Shown here one piece after another: positions 17,324 through 25,358 of a stretch of DNA of 64,000 nt. A model generated the notes under the pieces. The model saw nothing but the letters and a program-made list of their open reading frames with translations, had not been told where the DNA came from and did not search any database. The stretch covers positions 62,001 to 126,000 of the forward strand of contig NZ_CP097160.1 of the NCBI RefSeq assembly GCF_023370115.1, read 5' to 3'. The position numbers and the translations under genes were made by a program. Within the stretch, counting starts at the first letter, position 1. Each line of letters begins with the position of its first letter. This DNA is from Gulosibacter sediminis (GTDB lineage: Bacteria > Actinomycetota > Actinomycetes > Actinomycetales > Microbacteriaceae).

Positions 17324-18463
17324 TCAGCGGCCAGACTGGCCCGCACCAACCCGCTCGAACGACTCCGCGGCCCGTGCCCCCGCGACCGCGAGCCAGCGCT
17401 CGGTGTCGTGCATCGCCGCATCCGCGCCGCCGGCCAGCTCAGTGAGCGACCAGGCCTCGACCTCGCCCGTCGCGCGGCGCTGGTGCAGCGCATCCGGGGC
17501 CACGCGGCCGGCGATCACACCCGCGGGCACGCCCGCCGCGTCGGCCATGCCGAACACGATTGACGGCACCTTGCCCGCGAGCGACTGCGTGTCGAAGCTG
17601 CCCTCGCCGGTCAGCACGAAATCGGCGCCGGCGATGACCTCGGCGAGGCCGATCGTTCGCGCGATTTCGACGGCACCGGGGCGGATGCGCGCCCCGAGGG
17701 CGAGCAGGCCGAAGCCCGTTCCGCCGGCGGCGCCCGCGCCCGGCGTCTCCGGGTCGGCGTCAAGCAGTTCCGCGAGGCGCGCGAGGCCCGCGTCGAAGCG
17801 AGCGATGTCCTCTGGCGCTGCGCCCTTCTGCGGTCCAAACACGGCGGCGGCACCCGTGGGGCCCAGCAGCGGGCTCTCGACATCGGTGAGGGCCAGGAGT
17901 TCGGCCGGCAGCTCGGCGCAGCCACTCAGGTCGAGCGATGCGAGCTCGTGCAGCCCGGCGTTTCCGGGCGAAACCTCGCGACCCTCAGCATCCATCGCCC
18001 GGGCCCCGAGGGCGAGCAGGGCCCCGAGCCCGCCATCGGTCGAAGCGCTACTGCCGAGGCCGACCAACACGCGCCGGGCGCCGTGAGACACGGCGAAGCG
18101 AATCGCCTCGCCGAGCCCATACGTCGACGCCGAGGCGGCCGTCGCCCGCGTCACCTCGGGGAGATAGGCGATGCCGCTCGTCTCGGCGAGCTCGACGACC
18201 CAGGTGTCGTCGACCAGCCGCAGCACCTGCGCGTCGACCGGCTCGCCGAGGGGCCCGCACACGCGCATCCGCTCGATCACGCCACACTCGCTCGCCGAGG
18301 CCATCGCCTCGATCGTGCCCTCGCCGCCGTCGGCCATCGGGGCCGCGACGCAGTCGTCATCGGGCCGCACCGACCGCCAGCCCCGTACTATGGCGGCAGC
18401 CACATCGGCAGCGGGGCAGGTGCCCTTGAACGAGTCGGGGCAGATGACGATGCGACGATGCAT
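17324..18463 (-). CDS. glxK: Glycerate kinase (GlxK/GarK family)
   Basis: Phosphorylates glycerate with ATP in sugar-acid and glyoxylate catabolism. The 379-residue protein shows the family pattern: an N-terminal CPDSFKGTCPAADVAAAI, PMADGGEGTIEA, GLGSSASTDGGLGALLALG in the middle, and the substrate/ATP region FVLTGEGSFDTQSLAGKVP near the C-terminus. Its length matches the family. It is divergent from the LacI-type repressor, with an operator-like sequence between them, so it may belong to that regulon. Confidence 0.93.
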   Translation of the reverse strand: MHRRIVICPDSFKGTCPAADVAAAIVRGWRSVRPDDDCVAAPMADGGEGTIEAMASASECGVIERMRVCGPLGEPVDAQVLRLVDDTWVVELAETSGIAYLPEVTRATAASASTYGLGEAIRFAVSHGARRVLVGLGSSASTDGGLGALLALGARAMDAEGREVSPGNAGLHELASLDLSGCAELPAELLALTDVESPLLGPTGAAAVFGPQKGAAPEDIARFDAGLARLAELLDADPETPGAGAAGGTGFGLLALGARIRPGAVEIARTIGLAEVIAGADFVLTGEGSFDTQSLAGKVPSIVFGMADAAGVPAGVIAGRVAPDALHQRRATGEVEAWSLTELAGGADAAMHDTERWLAVAGARAAESFERVGAGQSGR

Positions 18464-18477
18464 GCGTCAAGGTTAGC

Positions 18478-18493
18478 CGGAAAGCCGTTTCCC
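18478..18493. promoter_or_regulatory. Weak LacI-type operator between glxK and the repressor gene
   Basis: CGGAAAGCCGTTTCCC keeps the GGAAA and TTTCC arms of the LacI-family palindrome GGGAAAGCGCTTTCCC but has CG in place of the central GC. It lies 15 bp from the glxK start and 43 bp from the LacI-type start, where it could control both. Two better matches occur at 19660 and 26254. Confidence 0.45.
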
Positions 18494-18535
18494 GCTAGAA
18501 TCAACTGCGACTACGACGAACATTCGGAGGGACAC

Positions 18536-19573
18536 ATGGCGGCAGCGAAGCAGCCGGTGACGCTCGGGGATGTCGCTCGTGAGGCGGGCGTCTCGATCGC
18601 GACCGCCTCGCGCGCGATCAACGGCAGCACCCGGCGCGTGAACGAAGACATCCGCGCGCGCGTGCAGGAAACGGCAGACCGCCTCGGCTATCTGCCGAAC
18701 CTCTCGGCGCAGTCGGTCGCGAAGGGCGCCTCGTCGACGATCGCGGTCGTCGTGAGCGACATCGCGGACCCGTACTTCAGCGCGATCGCGGCCGGCGTCA
18801 TGCGCGGCGCGGCCGAAGAAGGCCTGGTCGTGACAGTTGCGACGGCCCACCACGACACCGGTTCCGAGGTCGAGATTGTGCGCACGCTGCGCACGCAGCG
18901 GCCGAAGGCGATCATTCTCACCGGCTCGCGTACGACGGATGCGGTGAGCCAGTCGGCGCTCGACCAGCACCTCAGCGACTACATCGCGACCGGCGGCAAG
19001 GTCGTGCTCATCTCGCAGCACCACCCGCCGTTCGACGTCGTCGAGCTCTCGAACCGCCAGGGGGCGAAGGACCTCGCGCTCGCGCTCGTGAAGCTCGGCG
19101 GCACGAGGTTCGGCATCGTGTCGGGCCCGCGCCGCCTCGTCACGAACGTCGACCGCGTCGAGGGGTTCATCGAGGGACTCGCCGAGGCGGGCATCGAGTT
19201 CGGCGGCGACCACCACGTCGAGGCCGAGTTCAGCCGCGACGGCGGCTACGCCGGCGCCCGCAAGCTACTCTCGCGCATGCCCGACGTCGACACTATCTTC
19301 GCGACGAGTGATGTCATGGCGATCGGCGCCATGACGGCCCTGCGCGACCTCGGCAAACTGCCGGGCCGCGATGTTTCGGTCGCCGGCTTCGACGACATCG
19401 ACACCGCCCGCGACGTCACGCCGACCCTCACCACGGTCGTCGTGCCGCTCGACGACATGGGCTATCGCGCCGTCAAGGTCGCGATGCAGGACGACCCCGG
19501 GCGGGCCCCCGTCGCCCTCGCGGCGAATACGTCGGTCGTGATCCGCGAGAGCACGCCCGCCCGCGGCGCCTAG
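18536..19573 (+). CDS. LacI-family transcriptional repressor
   Basis: A 345-residue DNA-binding regulator. The N-terminal helix-turn-helix is canonical (VTLGDVAREAGVSIATASRAIN) with the hinge helix LSAQSVAKGASSTIAVVV. A periplasmic-binding-protein-like sensor domain follows (~60-340), with the effector-pocket landmarks DIADPYFSAIAAGV and VAGFDDIDTARDVTP. ATG 18536 follows GGAGGGACAC. Immediately downstream is a sugar-type oxidoreductase operon preceded by a LacI operator, so it most likely represses that operon and probably the NMT1-type ABC importer. The effector is unknown; a sugar or sugar-derived metabolite is expected. Confidence 0.92.
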   Translation: MAAAKQPVTLGDVAREAGVSIATASRAINGSTRRVNEDIRARVQETADRLGYLPNLSAQSVAKGASSTIAVVVSDIADPYFSAIAAGVMRGAAEEGLVVTVATAHHDTGSEVEIVRTLRTQRPKAIILTGSRTTDAVSQSALDQHLSDYIATGGKVVLISQHHPPFDVVELSNRQGAKDLALALVKLGGTRFGIVSGPRRLVTNVDRVEGFIEGLAEAGIEFGGDHHVEAEFSRDGGYAGARKLLSRMPDVDTIFATSDVMAIGAMTALRDLGKLPGRDVSVAGFDDIDTARDVTPTLTTVVVPLDDMGYRAVKVAMQDDPGRAPVALAANTSVVIRESTPARGA

Positions 19574-19611
19574 CCGCGCGTCCGCAAGCCCGTCCCAACC
19601 CGCCCCAAAAC

Positions 19612-19637
19612 CGGCCTCCGCCCACCCGCGGAGGCCG
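19612..19637 (+). terminator. Stem-loop terminator after the LacI-type gene
   Basis: A 10-bp stem, CGGCCTCCGC with GCGGAGGCCG, and a 6-nt loop, followed by TTGTTG, 38 nt after the repressor stop. It separates repressor transcription from the downstream operon. Confidence 0.7.
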
Positions 19638-19659
19638 TTGTTGCATCCACCGCTTGCTC

Positions 19660-19675
19660 GGGTAAGCGCTTTCCC
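19660..19675. promoter_or_regulatory. LacI-type operator upstream of the sugar oxidoreductase operon
   Basis: GGGTAAGCGCTTTCCC matches the 16-bp LacI-family palindrome at all but one position. It lies 50 bp upstream of the Gfo/Idh/MocA start and directly after the repressor gene, as expected for local repression. Confidence 0.75.
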
Positions 19676-19724
19676 ATAGGATTGCCACAACCTCAACGAC
19701 GAGGTCTCGCATGAGAGGACCGAC

Positions 19725-20915
19725 ATGACTCAGAACACGATTGGCATCATCGTCAACGGTGCGACCGGCCGCATGGGCTACCGCCAGCACCTCGTTCGTT
19801 CGCTGCTCGCGCTGCGCGACGAAGGCGGCTTCCCGCTTTCCGACGGCTCGCGCCAGCCGATCGAGCTCTACCTCGTGGCCCGCAACGCCGAGAAGCTCCG
19901 CGAGGTCGCCGAGAAGCACGGCGTCGAGAAATACACGACCGACCTCGACGAGGCGCTCGCCGACCCCGACTTCCCGATCTACTTCGACGCGCTCGTCACG
20001 CAGCTGCGCGTGCCGGCGATCCGCAAGGCGATCGCCGCCGGCAAGGCGATCTACACCGAGAAGCCCACCGCCGAGAGCTACGCCGAGGCCGTCGCGCTCG
20101 CCGACGAGGCCGAGGCCGCCGGCGTCAAGAACGGCGTCGTGCACGACAAGCTCTACCTGCCAGGCCTGCTCAAGCTCAAGCGCCTCATCGACAGCGGCTT
20201 CTTCGGAGAGATCCTCTCGGTGCGCGGCGAGTTCGGCTACTGGGTCTTCGAAGGCGACTGGCAGCCAGCCCAGCGCCCGAGCTGGAACTACCGCAGCGAA
20301 GACGGCGGCGGCATCATCGTCGACATGTTCCCGCACTGGAACTACGTCATCGAGAACCTCTTCGGCAAGATCTCTTCGGTCTACACCGAGAAGCGCACGC
20401 ACATCCCGACCCGCGTCGACGAGCACGGCGAGTCCTACACCGCCACCGCCGACGATGCCGCCTACGCGATCTTCGACCTCGAAGACGGCCCCATCGTGCA
20501 GTTCAACTCGAGCTGGACGGTGCGCGTGAACCGCGACGAGCTCGTCGAGCTGCACGTCGACGGCACGCACGGCAGCGCCGTCGTCGGCCTCTTCGGCGCG
20601 AAGGTGCAGCCACGCAACGCGACCCCGAAGCCCACCTGGAACCCCGACCTGCCCGACGCGAACGACTACCAGTCGAACTGGGTTGAGGTGCCGCAGAACG
20701 ACGCCGTCGAGAACGGCTTCAAGCTGCAGTGGATCGAGTTCCTCCGCTACGTCGTCGGCGACGGCGAGCACCACTACGACTTCCGCTCGGGCGCCGCGGG
20801 CATGCTGCTCGCCGAGGCAGCCCTCGAGTCGGATGCGCAGGGTCGTCGCGTGAGCCTGCAGGAGTTCGCGCTCGGCAACGCCGTCGACCGCGCCGCAGAG
20901 CAGGTGGACGCCTAA
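19725..20915 (+). CDS. Gfo/Idh/MocA-family NAD(P)-dependent oxidoreductase
   Basis: A 396-residue sugar or cyclitol dehydrogenase-like enzyme. The Rossmann domain starts GIIVNGATGRMGYRQHLVRS, and the family motif EKPTAESYAEAV supplies the catalytic Lys region. The C-terminal alpha/beta domain contains a likely active-site stretch DGGGIIVDMFPHWNYVIEN. It is longer than average (about 340) because of extra segments after residue 35 and near the C-terminus. Codon 1 is well placed, 11 nt after a GAGAGGA site. The next gene begins inside its stop (TAATG). Substrate unknown. Confidence 0.9.
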   Translation: MTQNTIGIIVNGATGRMGYRQHLVRSLLALRDEGGFPLSDGSRQPIELYLVARNAEKLREVAEKHGVEKYTTDLDEALADPDFPIYFDALVTQLRVPAIRKAIAAGKAIYTEKPTAESYAEAVALADEAEAAGVKNGVVHDKLYLPGLLKLKRLIDSGFFGEILSVRGEFGYWVFEGDWQPAQRPSWNYRSEDGGGIIVDMFPHWNYVIENLFGKISSVYTEKRTHIPTRVDEHGESYTATADDAAYAIFDLEDGPIVQFNSSWTVRVNRDELVELHVDGTHGSAVVGLFGAKVQPRNATPKPTWNPDLPDANDYQSNWVEVPQNDAVENGFKLQWIEFLRYVVGDGEHHYDFRSGAAGMLLAEAALESDAQGRRVSLQEFALGNAVDRAAEQVDA

Positions 20916-22138
20916 TGACCGCGACGCAGACGCTCGGCGCGAGCCGCGCATCCACCGACATCACGCTGCAGCTGCTCGACGCCGACGGCACGACCCGCGC
21001 CACCGAGCTGCTCGCGGCGCCGGCGTTCGCGAAGCCGACCGGCCCGCTGCGCTCGCGCACGCTTTACGCGGCCGCGCACGTGATCCCGAAGGTGCACGCC
21101 GAGAACGTGCCCGGCGCCCCGGCCGACATCGACTGGGATGCGACGCTCGACTACCGCCGCCAGATCTTCTCGTGGGGCCTCGGCGTCGCGGATGCGATGG
21201 ACACCGCCCAGCGCAACATGGGGCTCGACGCGGCCGCGACCCGCGAGCTCATCGCGAAGTCGGCCGAGTGCGCGCGCGAGGCGGGCGGCTCGGTCGCGGT
21301 CGGCGTGAACACCGATGGCCGCGCCGAGGAGCAGCTCTCGCTGCAGGAAATCGAGACGGCCTACCTTGAGCAGCTCGCATTCGCCCAGGAGCAGGGCGTC
21401 ACGCCCGTGCTCATGTCGAGCCGCCACCTCGCCCGCGCGGCGACGTCAGCCGCCGACTACCTGCGCGTCTACGACCGCGTGCTGCGTGAGGCGTCGAGCA
21501 AGGTGATTATCCACTGGCTCGGCACGGCGTTCGATCCGCAGCTCGAGGGCTACTTCGGCTATCGCGACTGGCGCACCGCCGCCGACTACCTGCTCGAGAT
21601 CGTCGACAGCCACGCCGCGAAGATCGCCGGCATCAAGATGAGCCTGCTCGACGCCGACGCCGAGCGGTATGTGCGCGGGCAGCTGCCCGAGGACGTCACG
21701 ATGTTCACGGGCGACGACTTCAACTACGTCGAGCTCATCCGCGCCGACGAGGCGGGCGAGTACTCCGATGCGCTGCTCGGCGCGTTCAGCGTGCTCGCGC
21801 CGAATGCCTCGGCGGCCGTGCAGGCGCTCGACGCGGGCGACGTCGAGGGCTTCACGCGCATCCTCGAACCCACGCAGGAGCTCTCGCGCCAGGTGTTCGC
21901 GGCGCCGACCTTCTATTACAAGACCGGCGTCGCCTTCATGAGCTGGCTCAACGGTCACCAGCCCGCCTTCAAGATGGTCGGCGGCCTGCACTCGGCGCGC
22001 AGCCTGCCGCACCTCTCGCGCATCGTCGAGTTGGCGAACGCGTCGGGCGCGCTCGAGCGCCCCGAGTTCGCGGCCGAGCGCTGGCACTCGATGCTGCGCC
22101 TCGACGGCGTGCTCGACGCGGGAGAGGTGCGCGCATGA
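20915..22138 (+). CDS. DUF993 family protein (dihydrodipicolinate-synthase-like barrel)
   Basis: A 407-residue protein of the DUF993 family, found in actinobacterial sugar operons with Gfo/Idh/MocA and TIM-barrel isomerase neighbours. The central part reads as a (beta/alpha)8 barrel related to class I aldolases: VAVGVNTDGRAEEQ, GVTPVLMSSRHLARA, KVIIHWLGTAFDPQLEGYFG, and IAGIKMSLLDADAE, whose Lys could be a Schiff-base residue. This last point is inference. The reaction is not established; a retro-aldol or dehydratase step on a keto-sugar acid is plausible. Coupled to both neighbours by overlapping stop-starts. Confidence 0.8.
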   Translation: MTATQTLGASRASTDITLQLLDADGTTRATELLAAPAFAKPTGPLRSRTLYAAAHVIPKVHAENVPGAPADIDWDATLDYRRQIFSWGLGVADAMDTAQRNMGLDAAATRELIAKSAECAREAGGSVAVGVNTDGRAEEQLSLQEIETAYLEQLAFAQEQGVTPVLMSSRHLARAATSAADYLRVYDRVLREASSKVIIHWLGTAFDPQLEGYFGYRDWRTAADYLLEIVDSHAAKIAGIKMSLLDADAERYVRGQLPEDVTMFTGDDFNYVELIRADEAGEYSDALLGAFSVLAPNASAAVQALDAGDVEGFTRILEPTQELSRQVFAAPTFYYKTGVAFMSWLNGHQPAFKMVGGLHSARSLPHLSRIVELANASGALERPEFAAERWHSMLRLDGVLDAGEVRA

Positions 22139-23010
22139 CCCCGCACGCGCGCTTCTCGCTGAACCAGGCGACGATCAAGTACGCGAACCTGCGCGAGGCG
22201 CTCGACCTCTGCGTCGCGCAGGGCGTGCAGAGCATCGGCCTCTGGCGCGAGCCTGTCAACGAGGTGGGCCTTGCCGAGTCGGCGAAGCTGCTGGCCGACT
22301 CGGGCCTGCGCTTCTCGAGCCACTGCCGCTCGGGCTTTCTCACCGACCCGGATGACGCCGCCTGGCGCGTCTCGCTTGACGAGAACCGCCGCGCGATTGA
22401 AGAGACGGCCACGCTCGCGGCCGCGGGCGCCCCGGGCTCGGCGGCGGTGCTCGTCGTGGTCGCCGGTGGGATTCCCGAGGGCGGCACGATCGCGGATGCG
22501 CGGGCTCGCTTCGCCGAGGGCATCGCGACCCTCGCGCCCGAGGCCCAGGCCGCCGGCGTGACCCTCGCGCTCGAGGCCCTGCACCCGATGTTCGCGTCGG
22601 ACCGCTGCGTGCTTTCGACGCTCGGCCAGGCGCTCGACATTGCGGATGCGATCGGTAGCCCCGCGGTCGGCGCGGTTGTCGACTCGTTCCATGTGTGGTG
22701 GGACCCGGATGTTGCGGCGCAGGTCGCGCGCGCCGGTGCGGCCGGCCAGATCGCGACCTACCAGGTGTGCGACTGGAAGACGCCGCTGCCCGCGGATGTG
22801 CTGCTGAGCCGCCACCTGCCCGGCGACGGCGTCATCGACTTCGCCTCGCTCACCGAGGCCGTCAACGCCGCCGGCTACGCGGGCGACGTTGAGGTCGAGG
22901 TGTTTAACGGAGAGCTTTGGGACACCCCGTACGCCGAGGCGCTCGAAGCGACCTGGACCAAGTTCAACGCCGCCGTCGGCGTGCACCTCGCCGAGGTCGT
23001 GCCGGCCTAG
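22135..23010 (+). CDS. Sugar phosphate isomerase/epimerase-like TIM-barrel protein
   Basis: A 291-residue xylose-isomerase-like TIM-barrel protein (AP endonuclease family 2 fold). Recognisable elements are a metal-binding Glu in TLALEALHPMF, Asp/His in VDSFHVWWDPD, His in LLSRHLPGDG, and Glu in DVEVEVFNGE near the C-terminus, the four-ligand set of this superfamily. Enzymes of this type isomerise or epimerise keto-sugars, or eliminate from 3-keto-glycosides. It is the last gene of the operon with an ATGA overlap upstream, followed by a very strong hairpin. Confidence 0.85.
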   Translation: MTPHARFSLNQATIKYANLREALDLCVAQGVQSIGLWREPVNEVGLAESAKLLADSGLRFSSHCRSGFLTDPDDAAWRVSLDENRRAIEETATLAAAGAPGSAAVLVVVAGGIPEGGTIADARARFAEGIATLAPEAQAAGVTLALEALHPMFASDRCVLSTLGQALDIADAIGSPAVGAVVDSFHVWWDPDVAAQVARAGAAGQIATYQVCDWKTPLPADVLLSRHLPGDGVIDFASLTEAVNAAGYAGDVEVEVFNGELWDTPYAEALEATWTKFNAAVGVHLAEVVPA

Positions 23011-23020
23011 CCAGCGCACC

Positions 23021-23063
23021 ACGAAGTGGCGGCCTCCCCGCGTTGGGGAGGCCGCCACTTCGT
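23021..23063. terminator. Very long hairpin terminator after the sugar operon
   Basis: A perfect 19-bp stem (23021-23039 with 23045-23063, ACGAAGTGGC...GCCACTTCGT) and a 5-nt loop, 10 nt after the operon stop. There is no T-run, but the stem stability is extreme and it faces the convergent importer operon, so bidirectional termination is likely. Confidence 0.8.
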
Positions 23064-23370
23064 TGCGTGCGCAGCTCGGATGCGGTGCTGACGACCGCGC
23101 ATCTGGTGTCGGCCGCGCGCCCGGCGAACGGTCGTGTCCCCGCGGACGCAGTAGCGTTCTGGCGATGCATTAGCGGTAGACGGCGCATGGTTGGCCGGAG
23201 CGCGAATGGCAACGTCGAGGATTCGGTGCGCGAGCGGCTGGTGGGCGGACGCGAGGGCGCGGCGCGGCCCACCGCATCCGCCGCGCAGCCCGCGGCGCAG
23301 CCCACCGCACCCACCGCCCCGTCCGCCTTCGCCGTACGCCGCCAACCCGCCACACGTACGCCAACAAAGA
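23064..23370. other. Non-coding spacer between two strong hairpins
   Basis: About 300 bp between converging operons. Open frames exist on both strands but have no ribosome sites, show no recognisable domains and are rich in low-complexity Ala/Pro/Arg codons, so I call none of them. The 23270-23330 part is a GC-skewed CCACCGC/GCCCGCG-like simple sequence. I see no RNA gene here. Confidence 0.5.
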
Positions 23371-23412
23371 GGCGTGGGCCCCGCATCCAGTTCAGGATGC
23401 GGGGCCCACGCC
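23371..23412. terminator. Long hairpin terminator of the ABC importer operon
   Basis: A perfect 18-bp stem, GGCGTGGGCC...GGCCCACGCC (23371-23388 with 23395-23412), and a 6-nt loop AGTTCA. It lies 22 bp beyond the stop of the leftward ATPase gene. Confidence 0.8.
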
Positions 23413-23434
23413 GTGCTGACGAGCAAGCGGCCGC

Positions 23435-24259
23435 CTAGTCGCCGCCCATCGGGCTGCCGAGCAGCTCGCGCACGCGGCCGGCGACCGCGTGGAAGCGCGG
23501 GTCCTCGAGCGTGGGCTCGTACTCGCGCTCGTGCGGCAGGTCGACCTCGAACTCCTCGATGATGCGGCCCGGGCGAGGGCCCATCACGACGACGCGGCTC
23601 GCGAGGTAGACAGCCTCGGGCACCGAGTGCGTGACCAGCAGCACCGTCTTGCCGGTCTCGGCCCAGACATGCTGGAGCTCGACGTTGAGGTGCTCGCGGG
23701 TGAGCGCATCCAGGGCGCCGAACGGCTCATCCATGAGCAGCACGTCGGGGTCGTGGAGCAGCGCGCGGCAGAGCGAGACGCGCTGCTGCATGCCGCCCGA
23801 CAGCTCGTGGGGGAGTGCCTTCGCGAAGTCGGTGAGGCTCGTGAGCTCAAGCAGCTCGTCGCAGCGCTGGGTCGCGGCGCGCTTGTCGAGATTGCGCATC
23901 TCGGCCTGCAGCATGATGTTGCCGCGTACGTCGCGCCAGGGCAGCAGCGCCGGCCGCTGGAACACGAAGCCGACGTCCTGCCGCGGCTTCGTGACCGTCG
24001 ATCCGCGCAGCTCGATCGTGCCCTCGGTGGGCAGGGTCAGGCCGGCGACGGCGCGCAGCAGCGTCGACTTGCCGCAGCCCGAGGGGCCCACAATCGAGAT
24101 GAACTCGCCACGGCTGACGTTGAGGTCTACGTGCTCGAGCGCCTGCACCTGACGGCGCTTCGTCTCGAAGCGGATGCCGACGTTGTCGACGTCGAGCAGC
24201 ACGTCCTTGCGAGATCCCATGCGAGTCCCCACATCCTCTCTATCTGCCATGAGGGTCAT
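23435..24259 (-). CDS. ABC transporter ATP-binding protein (SsuB/TauB/ThiZ-like)
   Basis: Cytoplasmic ATPase of an NMT1/SsuA-type importer, 274 residues. All catalytic motifs are intact: Walker A GPSGCGKST, Q-loop FVFQRPALLPW, signature LSGGMQQR, Walker B VLLMDEPFGALD and H-loop VTHSVPEA. The LLPW after the Q-loop and VVVMGPRPGRI near the end are typical of the nitrate/sulfonate/taurine/pyrimidine subgroup. Start ATG overlaps the binding-protein stop (ATGA); a second in-frame Met follows 14 residues later. The last gene of its operon, closed by an 18-bp hairpin. Confidence 0.93.
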   Translation of the reverse strand: MTLMADREDVGTRMGSRKDVLLDVDNVGIRFETKRRQVQALEHVDLNVSRGEFISIVGPSGCGKSTLLRAVAGLTLPTEGTIELRGSTVTKPRQDVGFVFQRPALLPWRDVRGNIMLQAEMRNLDKRAATQRCDELLELTSLTDFAKALPHELSGGMQQRVSLCRALLHDPDVLLMDEPFGALDALTREHLNVELQHVWAETGKTVLLVTHSVPEAVYLASRVVVMGPRPGRIIEEFEVDLPHEREYEPTLEDPRFHAVAGRVRELLGSPMGGD

Positions 24260-25299
24260 TCCGCACCGCCCGGCTGGAAGTCGGCGTTGAAGTAGGTGTC
24301 AACGGGCTTCGCCTCTTCGATGAGGCCCGCCTCGGCGAGCACCGAGATGGTGTTCTCCCAGTCGGTGGTCGAGTTGAGGCCGGGGGTGACGTCGCCGTCG
24401 GTCGGCGACTTCAGCAGTTCAATGGTGCCAGCCCACTGCTCGGCGAGCACCTCAGCGTCGGGCATCTGCGGGTCCTTGCCGTCCATCGAGGCAACCGCGC
24501 CCTCGGGGTCGTCGATCGCGGCCTGGAAGGATTCGGAGGTCGCCGCGACCATCGCCGAGACGAGCTCGGGGTTGTCGCTGATCATCGAGTCGCTCGCGAT
24601 GAGGCCGTTGCTGTAGAAGTTGAGACCGACGTCCGAGTACCGCAGGTACGTGACGTCCTTGCCACTCTCGGCGGCGATGGTCGGGCCCTGGTCGTGCGCG
24701 AAGCCGATGAGGCCGTCGACCTGGCCGTTGATCATCGCGGCCATCTTGCCCGCCGCATCCAGGTTCTGCTGGGTGACGTCGCTCTCCTGGAGGCCAGCGG
24801 CCTCGAGGTACATCGGGAACGTCGTGGTCGGCGCGTCACCGGCCGAGACGGCGATGGTGGTGCCCTTGAGGTCTTCGGGCTCGGTGATGCCCGAGTCGGT
24901 GAAGACCTGCACGGCCGAGGGGGTGGTCTGCAGGAACACGCCGACGCTGTGCACCTTGACGCCCTTGTCGATGTTCGAGAGCACCGCCGGGGTGTCGGCC
25001 CAGCCGAAGTCGACCTGGCCCTGGCCCGCGGCCTGCGTCGTCTTCGTCGAGCCCTGGCCGGCCTGGATCGTCAGGTTGATGCCGTGCTCCTCGAAAATGC
25101 CCTCTTCGACGCCGTAGTAGAAGGCGGCGTGCTCGCCGTACGGGTACCAGTTGAGCATGAGGGTGACGTCGGTCATTTCGCCGTCGGCCGCCGTCGCGCC
25201 GGTGTCGTTGCCGGCCCCGCCGGAGCAGGCGCTGAGCAGCAGGGCGGCGCCGGTCGCGGCTGCCGCGAGGGCCATTCGGGTGGACTTCTTCGTAAACAT
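24256..25299 (-). CDS. ABC transporter solute-binding lipoprotein (NMT1/ThiY-like)
   Basis: Lipoprotein substrate binder, 347 residues, with a lipobox LLLSAC (lipidated Cys ~25) after a basic N-terminus and hydrophobic core. The mature part has the NMT1/THI5-like pattern: LMLNWYPYGEHAAFYYGVEEG (which in ThiY-type proteins forms the ligand pocket), then INLTIQAGQGSTKTTQAAGQGQ and DFGWADTPAVL. The family binds formylaminopyrimidine thiamine precursors, riboflavin, or unrelated anions. No TPP or FMN riboswitch was recognised upstream and the promoter has a LacI-type operator, so the ligand remains open. Confidence 0.9.
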   Translation of the reverse strand: MFTKKSTRMALAAAATGAALLLSACSGGAGNDTGATAADGEMTDVTLMLNWYPYGEHAAFYYGVEEGIFEEHGINLTIQAGQGSTKTTQAAGQGQVDFGWADTPAVLSNIDKGVKVHSVGVFLQTTPSAVQVFTDSGITEPEDLKGTTIAVSAGDAPTTTFPMYLEAAGLQESDVTQQNLDAAGKMAAMINGQVDGLIGFAHDQGPTIAAESGKDVTYLRYSDVGLNFYSNGLIASDSMISDNPELVSAMVAATSESFQAAIDDPEGAVASMDGKDPQMPDAEVLAEQWAGTIELLKSPTDGDVTPGLNSTTDWENTISVLAEAGLIEEAKPVDTYFNADFQPGGAE

Positions 25300-25358
25300 G
25301 GAGTGCCTCTCGGGTTGGTGAGGATCGAATTCGTCGTTGAATGTGATCGTGGGTGGGG

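Noticed and set aside
15730-17445. A 571-codon plus-strand frame
   Set aside because: It is antisense to the DUF222-HNH gene, whose HNH motif and ribosome site are convincing.
19473-20951. A 492-codon minus-strand frame
   Set aside because: It is antisense to the Gfo/Idh/MocA gene, rich in Val/Arg/Asp repeats and without ribosome site or domain.
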